Source of the DNA: Choanephora cucurbitarum
Taxonomy: Eukaryota > Mucoromycota > Mucoromycetes > Mucorales > Choanephoraceae
Assembly (NCBI GenBank): GCA_025331435.1
Contig: JAIWNI010000124.1
Location: 1 to 64,000, forward strand
Direction of reading: 5' to 3'
Length of the DNA: 64,000 bases
Shown here: one piece after another, positions 10,570 to 20,959 of the stretch
Layout of the letters: each line of letters starts with the position of its first letter
Numbering within the stretch: position 1 is the first letter of the stretch
Position numbers and translations under genes: made by a program
The notes under the pieces: generated by a model
The model's input: only the letters and a program-made list of their open reading frames with translations
What the model was told of the DNA's origin: nothing
Database searches by the model: none

Positions 10570-10735
10570 ATGTATATATACATATATATACTATTCATAC
10601 GATGCAAAATAACCACTGAACAAGCTACTCATAGGCATAAAGGTACAATAACAAGTTGGGATTTCAGTAGAGATGCAAGTAGTGTTGACATGATTAGGTA
10701 TGGCAATCTTTATAGACAATATTTACATGTGCAAG
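10570..10735 (+). pseudogene. Possible Fanzor/TnpB-like RuvC-III fragment
   Basis: An open frame includes RC near codon 11-12, SW at codons 29-30, RD at codons 34-35, then SSVDMIRYG. It ends CAAG|GTAAGC, a good splice donor at 10736. Fanzor and TnpB proteins end their RuvC domain with a W-x-RD-x-x-A-x-N-M/I pattern, and this piece resembles it, with V-D in place of A-x-N. The zinc-ribbon cysteine pairs expected just before it are not visible. Copies at 35040 and 47830 are frame-shifted. A related frame lies at 30839. This is a weak, motif-level call. Confidence 0.3.
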
Positions 10736-11002
10736 GTAAGCTAAGTAATTTAGTGGTATCTGTAATGTAAGCTATAGTATAAACAACTAGCAATATAAAG
10801 AAAGAAAGAAAAAAGAGAGATATATGAAGAGACAAAAAAGCTGAGAAAGAGACACCAAGCAAAAAAATGTAACCAATACATACTGATCCAAGGCCTTTTA
10901 TTTTTCAAGGCAACAATAATACTGTTATTATACAATAACGCAAAGTAGCATGAGCTGGAATACAGTAGCATGCAATGCAACTATCACTCTGATAATTTCA
11001 TC

Positions 11003-11251
11003 TTACAACATGTCTTGACAATCTTTGCCCACCAGTCCAAGGCATGATGTAGTTACAGTGCACAATTCACTTGCATCTAATGTAGTCTGTATAAGCTGAC
11101 CTATAGTGTAATCCAAAATGTCGATCAAAAGTACACGACCATACAGATACACTTTTATCCCCATCAACAACATGACATGCATGGTACTTTTGCCAGTGAT
11201 GTGTCCAAACAACGGCTCAACAGATAAAGCTAGAGAAGCAAGTCCTTTTTC
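11003..11251 (-). pseudogene. Family P frame (C copy a)
   Basis: The minus strand is open over about 69 codons, including LFGHITGKS, a GRVLLIDI core and a CQDML end before the stop. The same frame, same length and same stop occur in all five C copies without indels, while the opposite strand has stops. Amino-acid differences are scattered (for example GKSTMHVML / GKSIIHGML). This supports a formerly coding exon. GHITGKS lacks one spacer residue of a Walker A motif, so I do not call it an ATPase. Family unknown. Confidence 0.4.
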
Positions 11252-11639
11252 GTTCTTGTGTCAGTCATGTTGTTATCCATACTCATGCTTATTGCTCTAC
11301 ATCAATCAGTTATATGATGCTGGTGAATTCGATGTATGGAACAAACATTCTGTGTAAACAACTAATTGTCTGCATGTCTCTGCTCTGAATATGCCATCAT
11401 TACTCTCTTTACCGGTAACACATTGTATTCCGGCTTACAGCTTCTTGCTTACTCTACTGTCTTTGTTTCTCGTGCATTCATTACTAAGCTGTGTACTCGC
11501 AACTGTCTACACTTGGCAATCCTTTTGTGTATACGCCGTATCGCCATCTTGACACACATCTTCCAAGGCATGCATTCCTCTCTCTATTTTTTTAGTTTTG
11601 CTGTCATGACTTGTGACATAGCTATGTGCAAGCAACACT

Positions 11640-12440
11640 TACGCTTTGTATATGTATTCCAGCTTACAGATCAGTACCTGCCATGGACTCATGTTGGTCC
11701 TCACTCTGACCAGGATCTTGCCATCTGGTGTCATCACGAAGGTTGAGCTGGTCCAAAAGAGGAGTGGTCAGCACTTTCTGTGTGTGAACCTGACTTTGCA
11801 TAACTTACTATGGCTGTTGTATATAAAGGGTTGGTAAAAGTAAAAGAGAGTTATGCCAGAAGCGCCATAGGCAGGAAAAAAGACAAACACGCACTGAAAC
11901 TCTAAATCAAACTCCGTCGGAAATTAAAATAACAGCCCAGCAGATTACAGTGCTGTGTAACTGACAACGACATGATCGTGTCTTCCGGAAGCTCTGATGA
12001 GCTGAAGCAAAAGCAAGACAATGATATGCGCGAGTTCAGCAGTACAAGTAGAGTAGCAAGGCAAAGCAAAAAAGAGGATAAGAAGAAGAAAAATGAAAAG
12101 TCAGCCAGAAGGATCAGATGTTTGAGCGGATCCCTGATCAGGTCAATGACTGATCCCAGAGTGTGGGTTGCTTGGAAGCACAACTTGTCAGTGGTATACG
12201 TCAGAGACATAAGAGTCAGAGTAAAGCAGCATGAGCCACGAAAAGGATTCTGAAAAAGAAAAGAAACCTGTGAAACAAGAAACCATCACAGTCTCATGGG
12301 TTACAAAGGAGGATAATTGCAAGTGATGGGAACGCATGGAGTCTTACAAGAGATGCAATGAGTAGAGTAGGGCTAACAAGCATGATAATGCAAATTGTTT
12401 AGACGAGTTAGAAACGCGGTGAGCAAGAAGTAACATATTC
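11640..12440 (-). pseudogene. Family X decayed coding region (C copy a)
   Basis: Reading the minus strand, pieces occur in the same order as in block A at 2224-2972: an SFVTHETVMV-like piece, TDKLC...ATHTLGSVIDLI (within 11902-12210), an SDGV-like piece and MTPDGKILVRVRTNMSP (start near 11734). A possible 42-bp GTAAGT...CAG intron follows the last piece. It lies upstream of family P on the same strand, so X and P could be exons of one gene. Stops interrupt it. The opposite strand also carries a frame (11972-12253) rich in lysine, so strand assignment rests mainly on the match with block A. Confidence 0.4.
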
Positions 12441-12830
12441 TGAAAATAATCGGATCCAATTGTGATACATGGATCCAGTGAAGTACATCATGATGATCAG
12501 AGACATTTCAGTGACGGATGATTAAGGTATTTGCGTATACGAATGATTGAAGCAATAATGATATTGTGCTAAAACAAGGTTCAATGAAACCTCATTGATT
12601 ATGACAACAGTCTTGACCTCATTTTATCCAAAATAGCTGCTTTCAGAGATTGACTCGAATGGTGTCAGCCATATACATGCTCAACCTATCATTTAGTCTT
12701 TTTCAATTTCTAGTAAGCTCAAGTGTTTTATGCCACTAGTATTTGCCTAAATCAACACGCATTGCAATCATATCAGCAATAGAGTATATGTTGTCAAAGC
12801 GAATCTCAGCTTAAGCATGCACATCCGATA
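12441..12830. repeat. Right end of the C family, abutting a transposon end
   Basis: The sequence from 12441 to the TA at 12829 matches 36880-37270 and 49640-50047 and, inverted, 17942-18330. It is the constant flank of the CAGTAGTCCGC end in every copy, so it is part of the repeated unit and not unique target DNA. No gene is seen. Confidence 0.6.
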
Positions 12831-13540
12831 CAGTAGTCCGCTTGAATCAAGCTTATCTGATTTAAGAGTGCGCTCAATCTAAAAGTGAGACTTTTGGGAA
12901 CATAAACACCTTATAAAAGCGACTATTGTGATGAGACTGGAAAGAACAATGAAATGGCACAAAACAATAAAACTCTGAAGAATAATGAAACCTGCGACTA
13001 AAATAACTGCATTGACCAAAATAATTACGATGAAACCAAAAGGCTTATGTAAGACAATGAGAGTACATAAACCATCATACTTATAGGCTATACTGAAATC
13101 AATAATAGCAATGTGAAACACACAAGTACGGAATTTAGATAGAAAGAGAATCAAAGTTCATATCACAGACCACAATGAGCGAAACAAGCTTCACTATATT
13201 ACTTTAACCAAACATGCATATACAACTGGATGAAGTGGATGGTCAAAATGTCTTAGTACATGTATATATCGGAAGGCTATACCCATAAACCTGTTGTCCA
13301 TAGTCATGCCAACTACGGTAGCTACAGCATCATTTCAGTACAGACGTAGTCATTCACCATTGTTAGCTTGTCATCGAGACGTGTCACCGAATTAAGCGAG
13401 CTATCTGGTATTGATGAATATCAATGATCTCTGTGAATAGGTACTTTTCATTCCTAACAAGAGACATCTAGCAATCAATGAAGACGATAGCTGCATCGCT
13501 TAGTCTACTCGGTTTCAAAACTGCTGAAACATATTCTACT
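12831..13540 (+). repeat. Left terminal repeat of B element (first copy)
   Basis: It is homologous to the inverted right end at about 17230-17940, but with clear divergence after the first 150 bp. It contains GAACAATGAAA- and AACAATAAAAC-like words. The 91-codon minus-strand frame at 12879-13154 lies inside the repeat and is not supported by other copies. Confidence 0.65.
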
Positions 13541-14079
13541 TTATTGTCTTGACATTACAAACTTTGTTGATGCATTTCAACTCATACATGTATTCAGCTA
13601 GAAAACACATCTCATTTTAATGCAAATATTTGTGGTAGTACTGAAGGTCTGTGTTTTATTAGGTTTGAGCAAGTACAATAAATACGCACAACATCTCATT
13701 TGAAGTTGATATATCCACGCTCTGTGAAACATCTGTTTGCTCTCTGAGCTTGCTCTTTGTATCAAGCAGTTCAGTTGGTACAGACATAGGCTACAAGACA
13801 CACTCAGGTATACAAATCAGGAACAAATTGAATGAGAGAACAAATAGAACACTCTAATACACTTACAAGTCAACGAAGCTCTGCCTTGTATATCATACTC
13901 AACTAGATGAATCTACAGCACCCATGATTTATTTTGGCCATCATCTAAATGGTAAAAAAAAAAAAGAAAAAAAAAGCCAGATACTGACAAAAAAGGCAAT
14001 TTACGGGACGGAGCAATCTCATTGGCTGTCAGGAGAGCTCATTTTTACCCATCAGCTGATTTTCCGAGTAAATACAACA
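13541..14079. other. Interior of B element, no gene recognised
   Basis: AT-rich, matching 50750-51287 in the second B copy. A short A-rich tract lies at 13950-13975. No frame is convincing. Confidence 0.4.
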
Positions 14080-14220
14080 GGCCTCTTTGGCTCGATGGTT
14101 AAGCGTCGTGCTTAGCAATCAACTGCCCTGAGTTCGAATCTTGTCGGCTGCAAACATTAGGGGGATTTGCGGTCAGAAGAAGAATCGACAGGTGGGTTGA
14201 AGAGGTCCCCCCACCCCTAT
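14080..14220 (+). mobile_element. tRNA-like SINE head (first copy)
   Basis: A 73-bp stretch (14080-14152) has a polymerase III A-box-like TGGCTCGATGGTTAAGCG and a B box GTTCGAATC at normal tRNA spacing. The acceptor and anticodon stems do not pair, so it is not a working tRNA gene. The tail continues with GGGGATTTGCGGTCAGAAG and a C-run before a T-rich tract. This is the arrangement of a tRNA-derived SINE. Its only other copy (51686) is at the same place in the second B element, so it reflects one insertion before duplication. Confidence 0.55.
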
Positions 14221-15105
14221 CATTATTTTTGATACTATTTTTTCGTTTCGTCACTATGTCTCTTCCTTCTTTCCCTCTTGTTATTTTTTCTTTTCACACG
14301 CGTTGTTGCTTTTATTGGTATTTCTTTGCTTTTTTCATTTAGCTTTTTTGGTCCTTATTTCTTGTTTCATTTTAATTTCTTGCTTTTCTTTCCTTTGACT
14401 ACTTGTCTTATTTCACCTATATTGCAGGCTTGTAATTGTAAGTAAGCTCAAATTATCAAAACGTTTTTTTATTATATCATGCCAATGGTTGCCAGATAAA
14501 CTATCGCTTTTCGCTTATCGTGTAAGCATAGAATTCTGTGGGTTCAATAAACCCCACAAAAGCAAATGTTCGATATCACAGTGTATTCAAATCATGATTT
14601 TGTTGAAATGAAAAAAAAAAAAGAAAAACACAAAAAAAAGCAGGTAATCCCACTAGTTAGTCTCTTTATACAAAGTGTGATGCAAGTAATTTGATAGCCT
14701 CATGAGGCACTAAATAGGGACTAAACTCTGGTTTGCATAAATAATGATTCTAGTTTATAGATGTCATTTCAAGCATCAAATAGCATGTAAGGTATCAATT
14801 CATGTATCTTTCAGTTTAATACTAAACCTTACTGAACAAAGCACTGTTAATATCATTCACAACAATTCAAAATTGTAAGCAAGTTGCCTACCAAAGAGCT
14901 CGATATGTACAGCCAAACAAGAAAAAGATGATATGATTTGTTCAACATGGTTGTTTCAAATAAAGAACTGTATTGCACCTTTGTTTGTCTCCTGTTGTTC
15001 ACAACATAAACAACTTTTTCTGAGGTTCTTCCCCAAACATAATCTCAAAAATCACTTTAAACAAAACGATGAAAAAAAAAGAGCAAGAAGTGATGTCTGA
15101 AGCAG
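14221..15105. other. Interior of B element, T-rich tract then no gene
   Basis: Positions 14221-14420 are pyrimidine-rich with TTTCTTTGC-like words. A short imperfect hairpin, TGTGGGTT with AACCCCACA, lies at 14537-14558. No gene is seen. Confidence 0.4.
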
Positions 15106-15990
15106 CTAATATTTTGTAGGGTCACCCTTTGTATCATAGAGCAGCTGCATGCAGCTTGGCATGATATGAATAAGTGTGTCAATAGAGCTCTTCTTGATTC
15201 TGCTCCCAACAGTTTTCAAAAGTAATTTAGTAGTAATCGAGCTTCTACAAATGAATCACATTTTGTAAAATTGTTTTGTTCTCACATTATACTAGGAGTT
15301 CTCGATTGAGTTTCGATCTAGTGATTGAGTAAGCCACTTTATTTTTACAATCCCATGAGTTATCCTTCAGCTTTTAGCGGTTTCGACTCGGTGGATTGAT
15401 GTAGTGTGCTTTATTGAGATGGCATTTGGAATGCTTTGTCAACTTGCTTTATAGACATAATCAGTAAAGTAAAAGTCATACTTCATCCACAAAAACCACT
15501 CAGATTTGTACTGAGATCCAGCGAATTCTAAATGGTGTCTCTATGCAGGCCTCTCTGTATTTTTCAGCGCATCTTTGCCAAGCCTTCCTCTTTCTGACGC
15601 TTGTTCTAGTCTGAATGATGCATTTGTTTGTTTGTATTGCCTTTCTTTACTGACACGTAGTTTGACTTGATTGCTCTTTGGCAAACTGATGTTTTATTGT
15701 TTGCTGCCTATCATGTAAGAATAGCTGACTGCATTCCCTTTTTTTTGGTAATTAAATCCTGCTATTCATCTGATGTTGATTTAAGTCAAATGCTTCATTC
15801 GAAGGCCATCCGAGGATGGATTGTTGCAGAAACTGTCTTTAAACTATTTTCCAAAATAAGCAGAAAATGTCTTTTTCCAAATTCAATTTATTCTGGGCCT
15901 TCCAGAGCCTTCTTTTCTCTCAATAGTACCCCAAAAGTGATGGCTGCTAATTACTTGATCCACATTTGAAAGTAGCGCTATAAGATTTTC
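15106..15990 (-). pseudogene. Decayed Tc1-like transposase
   Basis: Reading the minus strand, recognisable pieces of a Tc1-family DDE transposase appear in order. IERKEGSGRPR (15892-15924) is the GRPR motif between the two N-terminal helix-turn-helix domains. RHHLEFA (15520-15540) matches the R-x-x-FA region before the first catalytic Asp. WLTQSLDRNSIEN (15301-15339) is a degraded form of the WP-x-QSPDLNPIEN block next to the second catalytic residue. LIHIMPS with a final KGDPTKY-stop (15106-15175) matches the family C terminus. Stops and frame changes lie between pieces; intact members are about 340 residues. In Tc1 elements this enzyme cuts and pastes DNA at TA sites. It is non-functional here. 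Confidence 0.85.
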
Positions 15991-16309
15991 TGTACTTTCT
16001 TGGCAGGTTCAACCACTTATCAGCAGATTAAATCACATGAACCTCAGTTTCGGTGCTTTGGTGGAGCATGTTATGGTAAATTTAGTAGAGACGTAAACCG
16101 AAAAGAGAAGTACGATTGAAAGTTGTATGGTTTGATTATGACAATCAAGATTTGCGGAAAGTCGCTCACAAGTTTTTTCTTCTTGTCTGACGGTATATGC
16201 ATTATGTAATATCCAACCTATCGAATATGAAACTCATGTCTCACTATTTTGTATCCTTACCCAGTAGGTATTAAGAGTTGATTTCTCTATTGTGAAGGAA
16301 CCTGCTTCG
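15991..16309. other. Interior of B element, no gene recognised
   Basis: It lies between the transposase remnant and the right terminal repeat and matches 53576-53917. It may hold the remnant of the transposase N terminus or promoter, but I cannot show this. Confidence 0.35.
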
Positions 16310-17940
16310 TTACGTTGCGCGATTTCTCCATAGAACTTGACTAATGAATGATATAGTGAGATAGCCGTATTAGGCCAACACTAATGACCATAGATACTCT
16401 TGTGTTCTACTGGATAAAATGGTTTATTTAACAGAAAACAACAGCATCACCATCACGCACAACCAAATCGCTGTAAACAGCCAAAGTTTGTATTTTGAGT
16501 GATGATGTTGAAATCTAGTCAATCAGCGGCTTTAGTTCCTTCTATAACTCAAAAGCTCTCACTTGGCCCTGAATGGACCCCTCCACAAAAAACCTCAAAT
16601 GGCCCTCAAATATGACCAAATACGCTTTGTACACCATTTGAAAGAGACAATTCGGCTCAATTTTTGTGCTATTGTAGAGTTGCATTCAGATGAATAGATG
16701 TGGAGAAAATAAGGTGTAAAGGTGGAATTGGTTTGGTATTTGATTTAATCAAGCCGATGAAAATTAGGCCAAATTGTTTAAATAAATACTTTTCATATCA
16801 TAAGTAAAATCATTCGCTTGCAAAATGTGTTTAGAGATGCCATTTCCAAACTATTTCTACTTTTTATGACTCTGAAATAGCTTTAGGCCTTAAAAATAGT
16901 CCCAAGGACCCCTTTTTTATAAAAAAAATAAGTAGATAACAGTTTATTCCAAAAGTAAATCCTTTTTTGTTTTATTCGTAACAGAATAAGAACTTGGTGC
17001 TTTTCGTTAAGGGTTGGTGATAACCTTCTTAGAGCACATGATAGCCACCAGTCGAACATATCCTTACAAGTACAATAGCCGCTTTATTTAATGGTGTGCA
17101 TAGTCTTTAGAAATATACTTTTATATTGAGCATACCCTTAAATCATATATTCTTAAATCGAGCGACTACTGTATACGAGAAGTGCTGAGAATGCTTTAAA
17201 GACTATGCTAGCACAAGGACAGTTGCTAGCTTGTCAGTAGGCTTAGCCAGTCAATCGCTCGAAACCCCGTAATGACCATCAGTTGTGACCAGATGATCAA
17301 GTAGAGTGAACAATGCAACTACTGTCTTTATTAGCTGCTAAATGGCTCTTGTTAGAGGCGACAAGTAGTTATTCACAGAGAGCATTGATATTCTTCATTA
17401 GCAGATAGCTTATTTCACGGGACTACATGTTTTCATGACAAGCCAACAACGGTGATTGACTATGTTTGTTTTAAAACCATATTGTGTTTATCGCACATGA
17501 CATGACTGTAGACAACAGAATCACAAACTTAGCTCTCCACTAAACATTGTAAACTATGACTTTTTGACCATCTACTTTATTCAGTTGTATATATTTCTTG
17601 GGCAGAAACAAGTTAATGAGGCTCATTTAGTCTAGTTTATTCAGGGGTATAATGCCTAATCATTTTTCGGTCTAGACTTCGTTATTTGTGTGTATGTTTG
17701 AAATTACTATAACAGACTACAGCATAACACATCACCATGGCAGTTCATGCACGATCATTGTTTTACGTAAGCTTTTTGGACTCATTGCTCTTTAGGGCTT
17801 TATTGTTCTTTGCCATTTCATTGTTCTTTCCAGTCTCATCAACAATAGTCGCTTTTATAAGTTGTTTATGTTCCCAAAAGTCTCACTTTTAGATTGATGG
17901 CACTCTTAAATCAAACACGCCTAATTCAAGCGGACTACTG
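16310..17940 (-). repeat. Long terminal-type repeat arm (right, first copy)
   Basis: It is the reverse complement of 71-1720 with moderate divergence. It includes an inner inverted end motif at 17171 and the outer end at 17940. It is more similar along its full length to block A's left arm than to B's own left end (12831-13540). An element spanning 71-17940 therefore has the better-matched pair of ends. Confidence 0.7.
17108..17171 (-). repeat. Internal transposon-end-like motif (inverted)
   Basis: The reverse complement begins CAGTAGTCGCTCGATTTAAG, the inverted partner of the motif at 838, with TA on its outer side. Confidence 0.5.
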
Positions 17941-18388
17941 TATCGGATGTTCATGCCTAAGCTGAGATTCCGTTGACAACATATACTCTATTGCTGATAC
18001 TATTACAATGAGACCTGATTGTGTTGACCAACGTCTGAACAAGACAACTGAAATAACTAGAAATTGAAAAAGACTAAATGATAGGTTGAGCATGTATATG
18101 GCTGACACCATTCGAGTCAATCTCTGAAAGCAGCTATTTTGGATAAAATGAGGTCAAGACTGTTGTCATAATCAATGAGGTTTCATTGAACCTTGTTTTA
18201 GCACAATATCATTATTGCTTCAATCATTCGTATACGCAAATACTTAATCATCCGTCACTGAAATGTCTCTGATCATCATGATGTACTTCACTGGATCCAT
18301 GTATCACAATTGGATCCGATTATTTTCAGAATATGTTACTTCTTGCTCACCGCGTTTCTAACTCGTCTAACAATTTGCATTATCATGC

Positions 18389-19130
18389 TTGTTAGCCCTA
18401 CTCTACTCATTGCCATCTCTTGTAAGACTCCATGCGTTCCATCACTTGCAATTATCCTCCTTTGTAACCCATGAGACTGTGATGGTTTCTCTGGTTTCAC
18501 AGGTTTCTTTTCTTTTCAGAATCCTTTTCGTGGCTCATGCTGCCTTTACTCTGACTCTTATGTCTCTGACGTATACCACTGCAAGTTGTGCTTCCAGCAA
18601 CCCACACCTCTGGATAGTCATTGACCTGAGTCAGGGATCCGCTCAAACATCTGATCCTTCTGGCTGACTTTTCATTTTTTTTCTTCTTCTTATCCTCCTT
18701 TTTGCTTTGCCTTGCTACTCTACTTGTCACTGCTTAGCACTCGCGCATATCATTGTCTGCTTTTGCTTCAGCTCATCAGAGCTTCCGGAAGACACGATCA
18801 TGTCGTTGTCAGTTACACAGCACTGCTAATCTGCTGGGCTGTTATTTGATTTCCGACGGAGTTTGATTTTGAGTGTCAGTGCGTGTTTGTCTTTTTTCCT
18901 GCCTATGGCGCTTCTGGCATAACTCTCTTTTACTCCTGTCAACCCTTTATATGCAACAGCCATAGTAAGTTATGCAAAGTCAGGTTCACACACAGAAAGC
19001 GCTGACCACTCTTCGTTTAGGATAGCTCAACCTTCGTGATGACACCAGATGGGCAAGATCCTGGTCAAAGTGAGGACCAACATGAGTCCAAGACAGGTAC
19101 TGATCAGTAAGCTGGAATATATATACAAAG
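18389..19130 (+). pseudogene. Family X decayed coding region (C copy b, inverted)
   Basis: This is an inverted copy of 11640-12440, so the coding-like strand is plus. It keeps the SFVTHETVMV and MTPDG pieces. An extra G near 19051 (GATGGGCAAG against GATGGCAAG elsewhere) breaks the MTPDGKIL frame, and a changed segment near 18590 disrupts TDKLCIRATHT. Around 18380-18420 it resembles C copy a, but from 18990 on it matches copies d and e, so it is a mosaic. Confidence 0.4.
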
Positions 19131-19564
19131 CGTAAGTGTTGCTTGCACATAGCTATGTCACAAGTCATAACAGGAAAACTAAAAAAAAAGAAAAGAGAGG
19201 AATGCATGCTTTGGAAGATGTGTGTCAAGATGGCGATACGGCGTATACACAAAAGGATTGCCAAGTGTAGACAGTTGGGAGTACACAGCTTAGTAATGGA
19301 TGCACGAGAAACAAAGACAGTACAGTAAGCAAGAAGCTGTAAGCCGGAATACAATGTGTTATTGGTAAAGAGAGTAATGATGGCATATTCAGAGCAGAGA
19401 CATGCAGACAACTAGTTGTTTACACAGAATGTTCATTGCACATATCATGTAAGGAAATACAATGTAACTGATTGATGTAGAGCAATAAGCATGAGTATGA
19501 ATGAAAATACTACTGACTTAAGAAAAACAAAGGACTTGCTTCTCTAGATTTATCTGATGGAACC

Positions 19565-19774
19565 TTGTTTGGACACATCACTGGCAAAAGCATCATGCAT
19601 GTCATGTTGTTGATGGGGATAAAAGTGTATCTGTGTGGTCGTGTACTTTTGATCGACATTTCGGATTACACTATGGATCAGTTTACGCAGACTGCACTAG
19701 ATACAAGTCAATTGTGCACTGTAACCACACCATGCCTTAGGCTGACGAGCACATGTTGTCAAGACATGTTGTAA
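19565..19774 (+). pseudogene. Family P frame (C copy b)
   Basis: A 69-codon open frame starts at the LFGHITGKS piece and ends CQDML-stop, identical to the copy at 57160-57369. The opposite strand is not open. No start codon is evident at the 5' side, consistent with an internal exon. Confidence 0.4.
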
Positions 19775-19849
19775 GACGAAATGACCAGAGTGATAGTTGC
19801 ATTGCATGTTACTGTATTCCAGCTCATGCTACTTTGCGTTATTGTATCA

Positions 19850-19860
19850 TGACAGCACGG
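19850..19860. other. Junction of a 2.65-kb internal deletion
   Basis: Here the inverted C copy jumps from sequence equivalent to about 10930 to sequence equivalent to about 8270 of copy a, skipping the 256-bp block and the Fanzor-like frame. A short AG match lies at the join. The identical junction at about 57447 shows the deletion predates the duplication. Confidence 0.7.
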
Positions 19861-19989
19861 ATGACTCTCAACTTGCTGAGCCTAAAAACTTCATCTCTCT
19901 CTCCTTCCTCATTCAAGCATTTGGAAAATAGAAAATCAAGGAAAAGCAAGTCATGCCTTGATTTGTCGTTTCAACCCAAAATCACTATT

Positions 19990-20200
19990 TTTTGCCCTTT
20001 TATGCCCCAAGCTTGAGTATTGTAGGTAGCTACGGAATGCGTGATATAGCCAAGTGTCTCATAGGTGTAGACTACATGTACCAAAGTCAAGTAGTGACCA
20101 GTCATAGCTACAGAGAACAAATGCTACTCGTTTACTTTTGTACAAGTTGTATAGACTGAGGATGAGTTATTGGCTTGTTTTTCGTGAGAACACTCATAGT
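19990..20200 (-). pseudogene. Family Y first part (C copy b)
   Basis: The minus strand carries the MTGHYLTL...YNTQLG-type frame in inverted orientation, with a single-base insertion near 20157 relative to the copy at 57595-57786. Only the first part of the family remains. Confidence 0.35.
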
Positions 20201-20249
20201 TGGTAGATGTGGCAGTACACTCTACTACATAATACTAGGTGTAGACACA

Positions 20250-20959
20250 ATGTGTTTAACAGTATGAACCTATAACACATCATGTCAAATGAAAGCTAAA
20301 GTGCAATGAAGCACCCTATAAACGCTCTTTCCCTTTAATATACTAGAAGTGTAGCAACGCTGATGATAGATATCAATCTTATTTCAACCAAACACATAGT
20401 AGCATGTTATATTCTAACTAACTTGTAGCTACATGCACTAACACTTTGAGCTCGAAATAGTAACAATGTGGTTCTTATTTACTGCCGGCAAAGTATACAA
20501 TAATTGAATATGCACTCTCCTATCTCTAAACTAATCAAGATTTCCGCATGATCGAATGCAACACTGAAAACAAAAAAGCACGTTATATAACATGGGCGGA
20601 ATCATCCACATTTTTTGATATTTGTCTCTCAGAGCAGATGCCTTTAGTAGACAAAGTGAAGGATTTGTGGTGATATGACTGTACTTGGGGCCAAATGATG
20701 GGTCAGTATATCAAGTAAGCGATGGAGAGAAAACCCAAGTCGGTCAAGGTGATACTCGTCACTTGATAAATATGCCAAGGATACCTACAGAGGTGTGTTT
20801 GTAAGTCTTATTATGACTTTTGAATGAACTGACTAAGCAAATAACTGACAATATTATCATGATGGTGATCAACAGCTGTAATTTGCTTATACTTCAGAGT
20901 CATTATGATAGAGCATTACATACAAGAGAAGCAGCTCATCTAGGTTAGCAACTCTTCAT
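20250..20959. other. Block D, no intact gene
   Basis: It matches 57830-58549 and, inverted and more distantly, 31730-32330. The second copy carries a 64-codon minus-strand frame (58175-58369) that is broken here by one base (ACTTGGGG against ACTGGGG). Confidence 0.4.

Larger units (their letters stand above)
12831..17940. mobile_element. B element, first copy (5.1 kb, inverted ends)
   Basis: It runs from CAGTAGTCCGC at 12831 to the inverted GCGGACTACTG ending at 17940, with TA on both sides. Left and right ends are inverted repeats over roughly 700 bp at reduced identity. It contains a tRNA-like SINE head (14080) and a decayed Tc1-like transposase on the minus strand (15106-15990). Because the DNA outside both ends is also inverted, the TA duplication cannot be tested here. 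It lacks the 392-bp segment seen in the second copy. Confidence 0.65.

Noticed and set aside
11200..11230. Walker A motif in family P (GHITGKS)
   Set aside because: The spacing is one residue short of GxxxxGK(S/T) and no Walker B or other ATPase motif is seen.
11972..12253. 93-codon lysine-rich plus-strand frame in C copy a
   Set aside because: It is antisense to the DKLCI-ATH region of family X and is broken in copies b and d. Strand choice remains uncertain, so it is noted here only.
14080..14152. Functional tRNA gene
   Set aside because: The A and B boxes are good, but the acceptor and anticodon stems do not pair, so I call it a SINE head.
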